Position numbers and translations under genes: made by a program
Shown: piece by piece, positions 32,655 to 33,332 of the stretch
How the letters are laid out: each line of letters begins with the position of its first letter
Position numbering within the stretch: position 1 is the stretch's first letter
NCBI GenBank assembly: GCA_021774695.1
Contig: JAJFIU010000134.1
Coordinates: forward strand, 1 to 33,332
Length of the DNA: 33,332 nt
DNA from: Alphaproteobacteria bacterium
GTDB taxonomy: Bacteria; Pseudomonadota; Alphaproteobacteria; Sphingomonadales; Kordiimonadaceae
Direction: 5' to 3'
The notes under the pieces: model-generated
The model's input: the letters and a program-made list of their open reading frames with translations, nothing else
Databases searched by the model: none
Told to the model about the DNA's origin: nothing

Positions 32655-33332
32655 ATGGGCATGAAGATTCTTACGGGAAACGCCAATCCGGAATTGGCTG
32701 AAGCTATCGGTGCTTATCTCAATATTCCTCTCGCAAAAGCGTCAGTAAAACGCTTTTCTGATCAGGAAGTATTTGTAGAAATTCACGAAAATGTTCGCGG
32801 TGAAGACGTTTTTGTGGTTCAGCCGACAAATTTTCCCTGCAACGACCATATGATGGAATTGCTGGTATGCATTGATGCCTTAAGGCGCGCATCGGCCCGC
32901 AGAATTACCGCGGTTATTCCTTATTATGGTTATGCTCGACAAGACCGAAAACCGGGGCCTCGCACACCGATTTCAGCTAAACTTGTTGCCAACCTTATCA
33001 CCACCGCAGGCGCTGACAGGGTTTTGACCATGGACCTGCACGCAGGACAAATTCAGGGCTTTTTCGATATCCCGACCGACAATCTGTATGCGATGCCCGT
33101 ATTGGTGCGCGACCTGAAGGAAAAGTATGCCGGCCGTGAAATGACCATCGTATCGCCTGATGTTGGCGGTGTTGTTCGCGCCCGGGCATACGCAAAACGG
33201 ATGGATGCACCGATCGCGATCATTGATAAACGCCGCGAGCGTGCTGGTGTTTCCGAAGTGATGCATATTGTTGGTGAAGTTGCTGGCACCCACTGCGTGT
33301 TGGTTGATGATATTGTTGATAGTGCCGGCACC
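32655..33332 (+). CDS. prs: Ribose-phosphate pyrophosphokinase (3' end outside window)
   Basis: 226 codons visible, running off the window end. Family features: [36 protein letters not shown], the ATP-site [12 protein letters not shown], the divalent-ion/PRPP signature [18 protein letters not shown], and DDIVDSAGT (the PRPP-binding loop) near the edge. It makes PRPP from ribose 5-phosphate and ATP for nucleotide, histidine and tryptophan synthesis. ATG 32655 has GGAGG 6 nt upstream; a second ATG at 32661 is less well spaced. Confidence 0.96.
   Translation, partial: MGMKILTGNANPELAEAIGAYLNIPLAKASVKRFSDQEVFVEIHENVRGEDVFVVQPTNFPCNDHMMELLVCIDALRRASARRITAVIPYYGYARQDRKPGPRTPISAKLVANLITTAGADRVLTMDLHAGQIQGFFDIPTDNLYAMPVLVRDLKEKYAGREMTIVSPDVGGVVRARAYAKRMDAPIAIIDKRRERAGVSEVMHIVGEVAGTHCVLVDDIVDSAGT

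Overview
The window reads as chromosomal DNA of an alphaproteobacterium of moderate G+C content. Supporting signs are the neighbourhood yqiC/ubiK-like gene, lgt, midA and pgeF, a Coq4-type ubiquinone gene pair, many exported hydrolases, and an alphaproteobacterial-looking 6S RNA. I cannot place the genus from sequence alone; marine groups such as Kordiimonadales or Sphingomonadales relatives are a guess. No tRNA, rRNA, CRISPR array, transposase or integrase was seen.

Layout. 1-2.4 kb: a partial TetR regulator diverges from the first of two tandem Coq4-family genes; both coq4 promoters carry the same palindrome just downstream of the -10. 2.4-7.2 kb: glutathione transferase, YdhF-like aldo/keto reductase, thioredoxin reductase, a small MarR-like regulator, a LysR regulator and a DoxX-type membrane protein (redox housekeeping). 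7.3-9.8 kb: a membrane LytTR regulator and an exported HEAT-repeat/cyclophilin fusion. 9.8-10.2 kb: no gene, but an orphan plus-strand terminator follows a C-rich stem-loop, a candidate anti-Shine-Dalgarno small RNA. 10.2-15.9 kb: exported or anchored hydrolases (M55 aminopeptidase, DUF885 lipoprotein, two alpha/beta hydrolases) and a small membrane protein. 16-19.6 kb: ZntB/CorA transporter overlapping an MscS channel, then 6S RNA and rsgA. 19.6-22.2 kb: an SGNH-hydrolase lipoprotein gene sits between a 42-codon remnant of a proC 3' end and the intact proC. 22.3-24.2 kb: YbjN protein, UbiK accessory factor with a 14-nt tandem array over its stop codon, and a DUF1697 protein. 24.3-25.5 kb: an A+T-rich gene with a C-terminal TIR-like domain, the best candidate for a little-described defence protein. 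25.5-33.3 kb: lgt-midA, a Tat-type FAD oxidoreductase, a PAS protein, pgeF, an amidohydrolase and the 5' part of prs.

Themes. Envelope biology dominates (lgt, several lipoproteins and secreted hydrolases, MscS, pgeF), and ubiquinone synthesis appears twice (Coq4 pair, UbiK). Four genes of the window have an unusual GGGGGA-type ribosome binding site that is complementary to the C-rich segments of the candidate small RNA, which is a testable link between otherwise unrelated loci. The accessory-looking material is the TIR-like gene, the lipase insertion at proC and the genes separating midA from pgeF.
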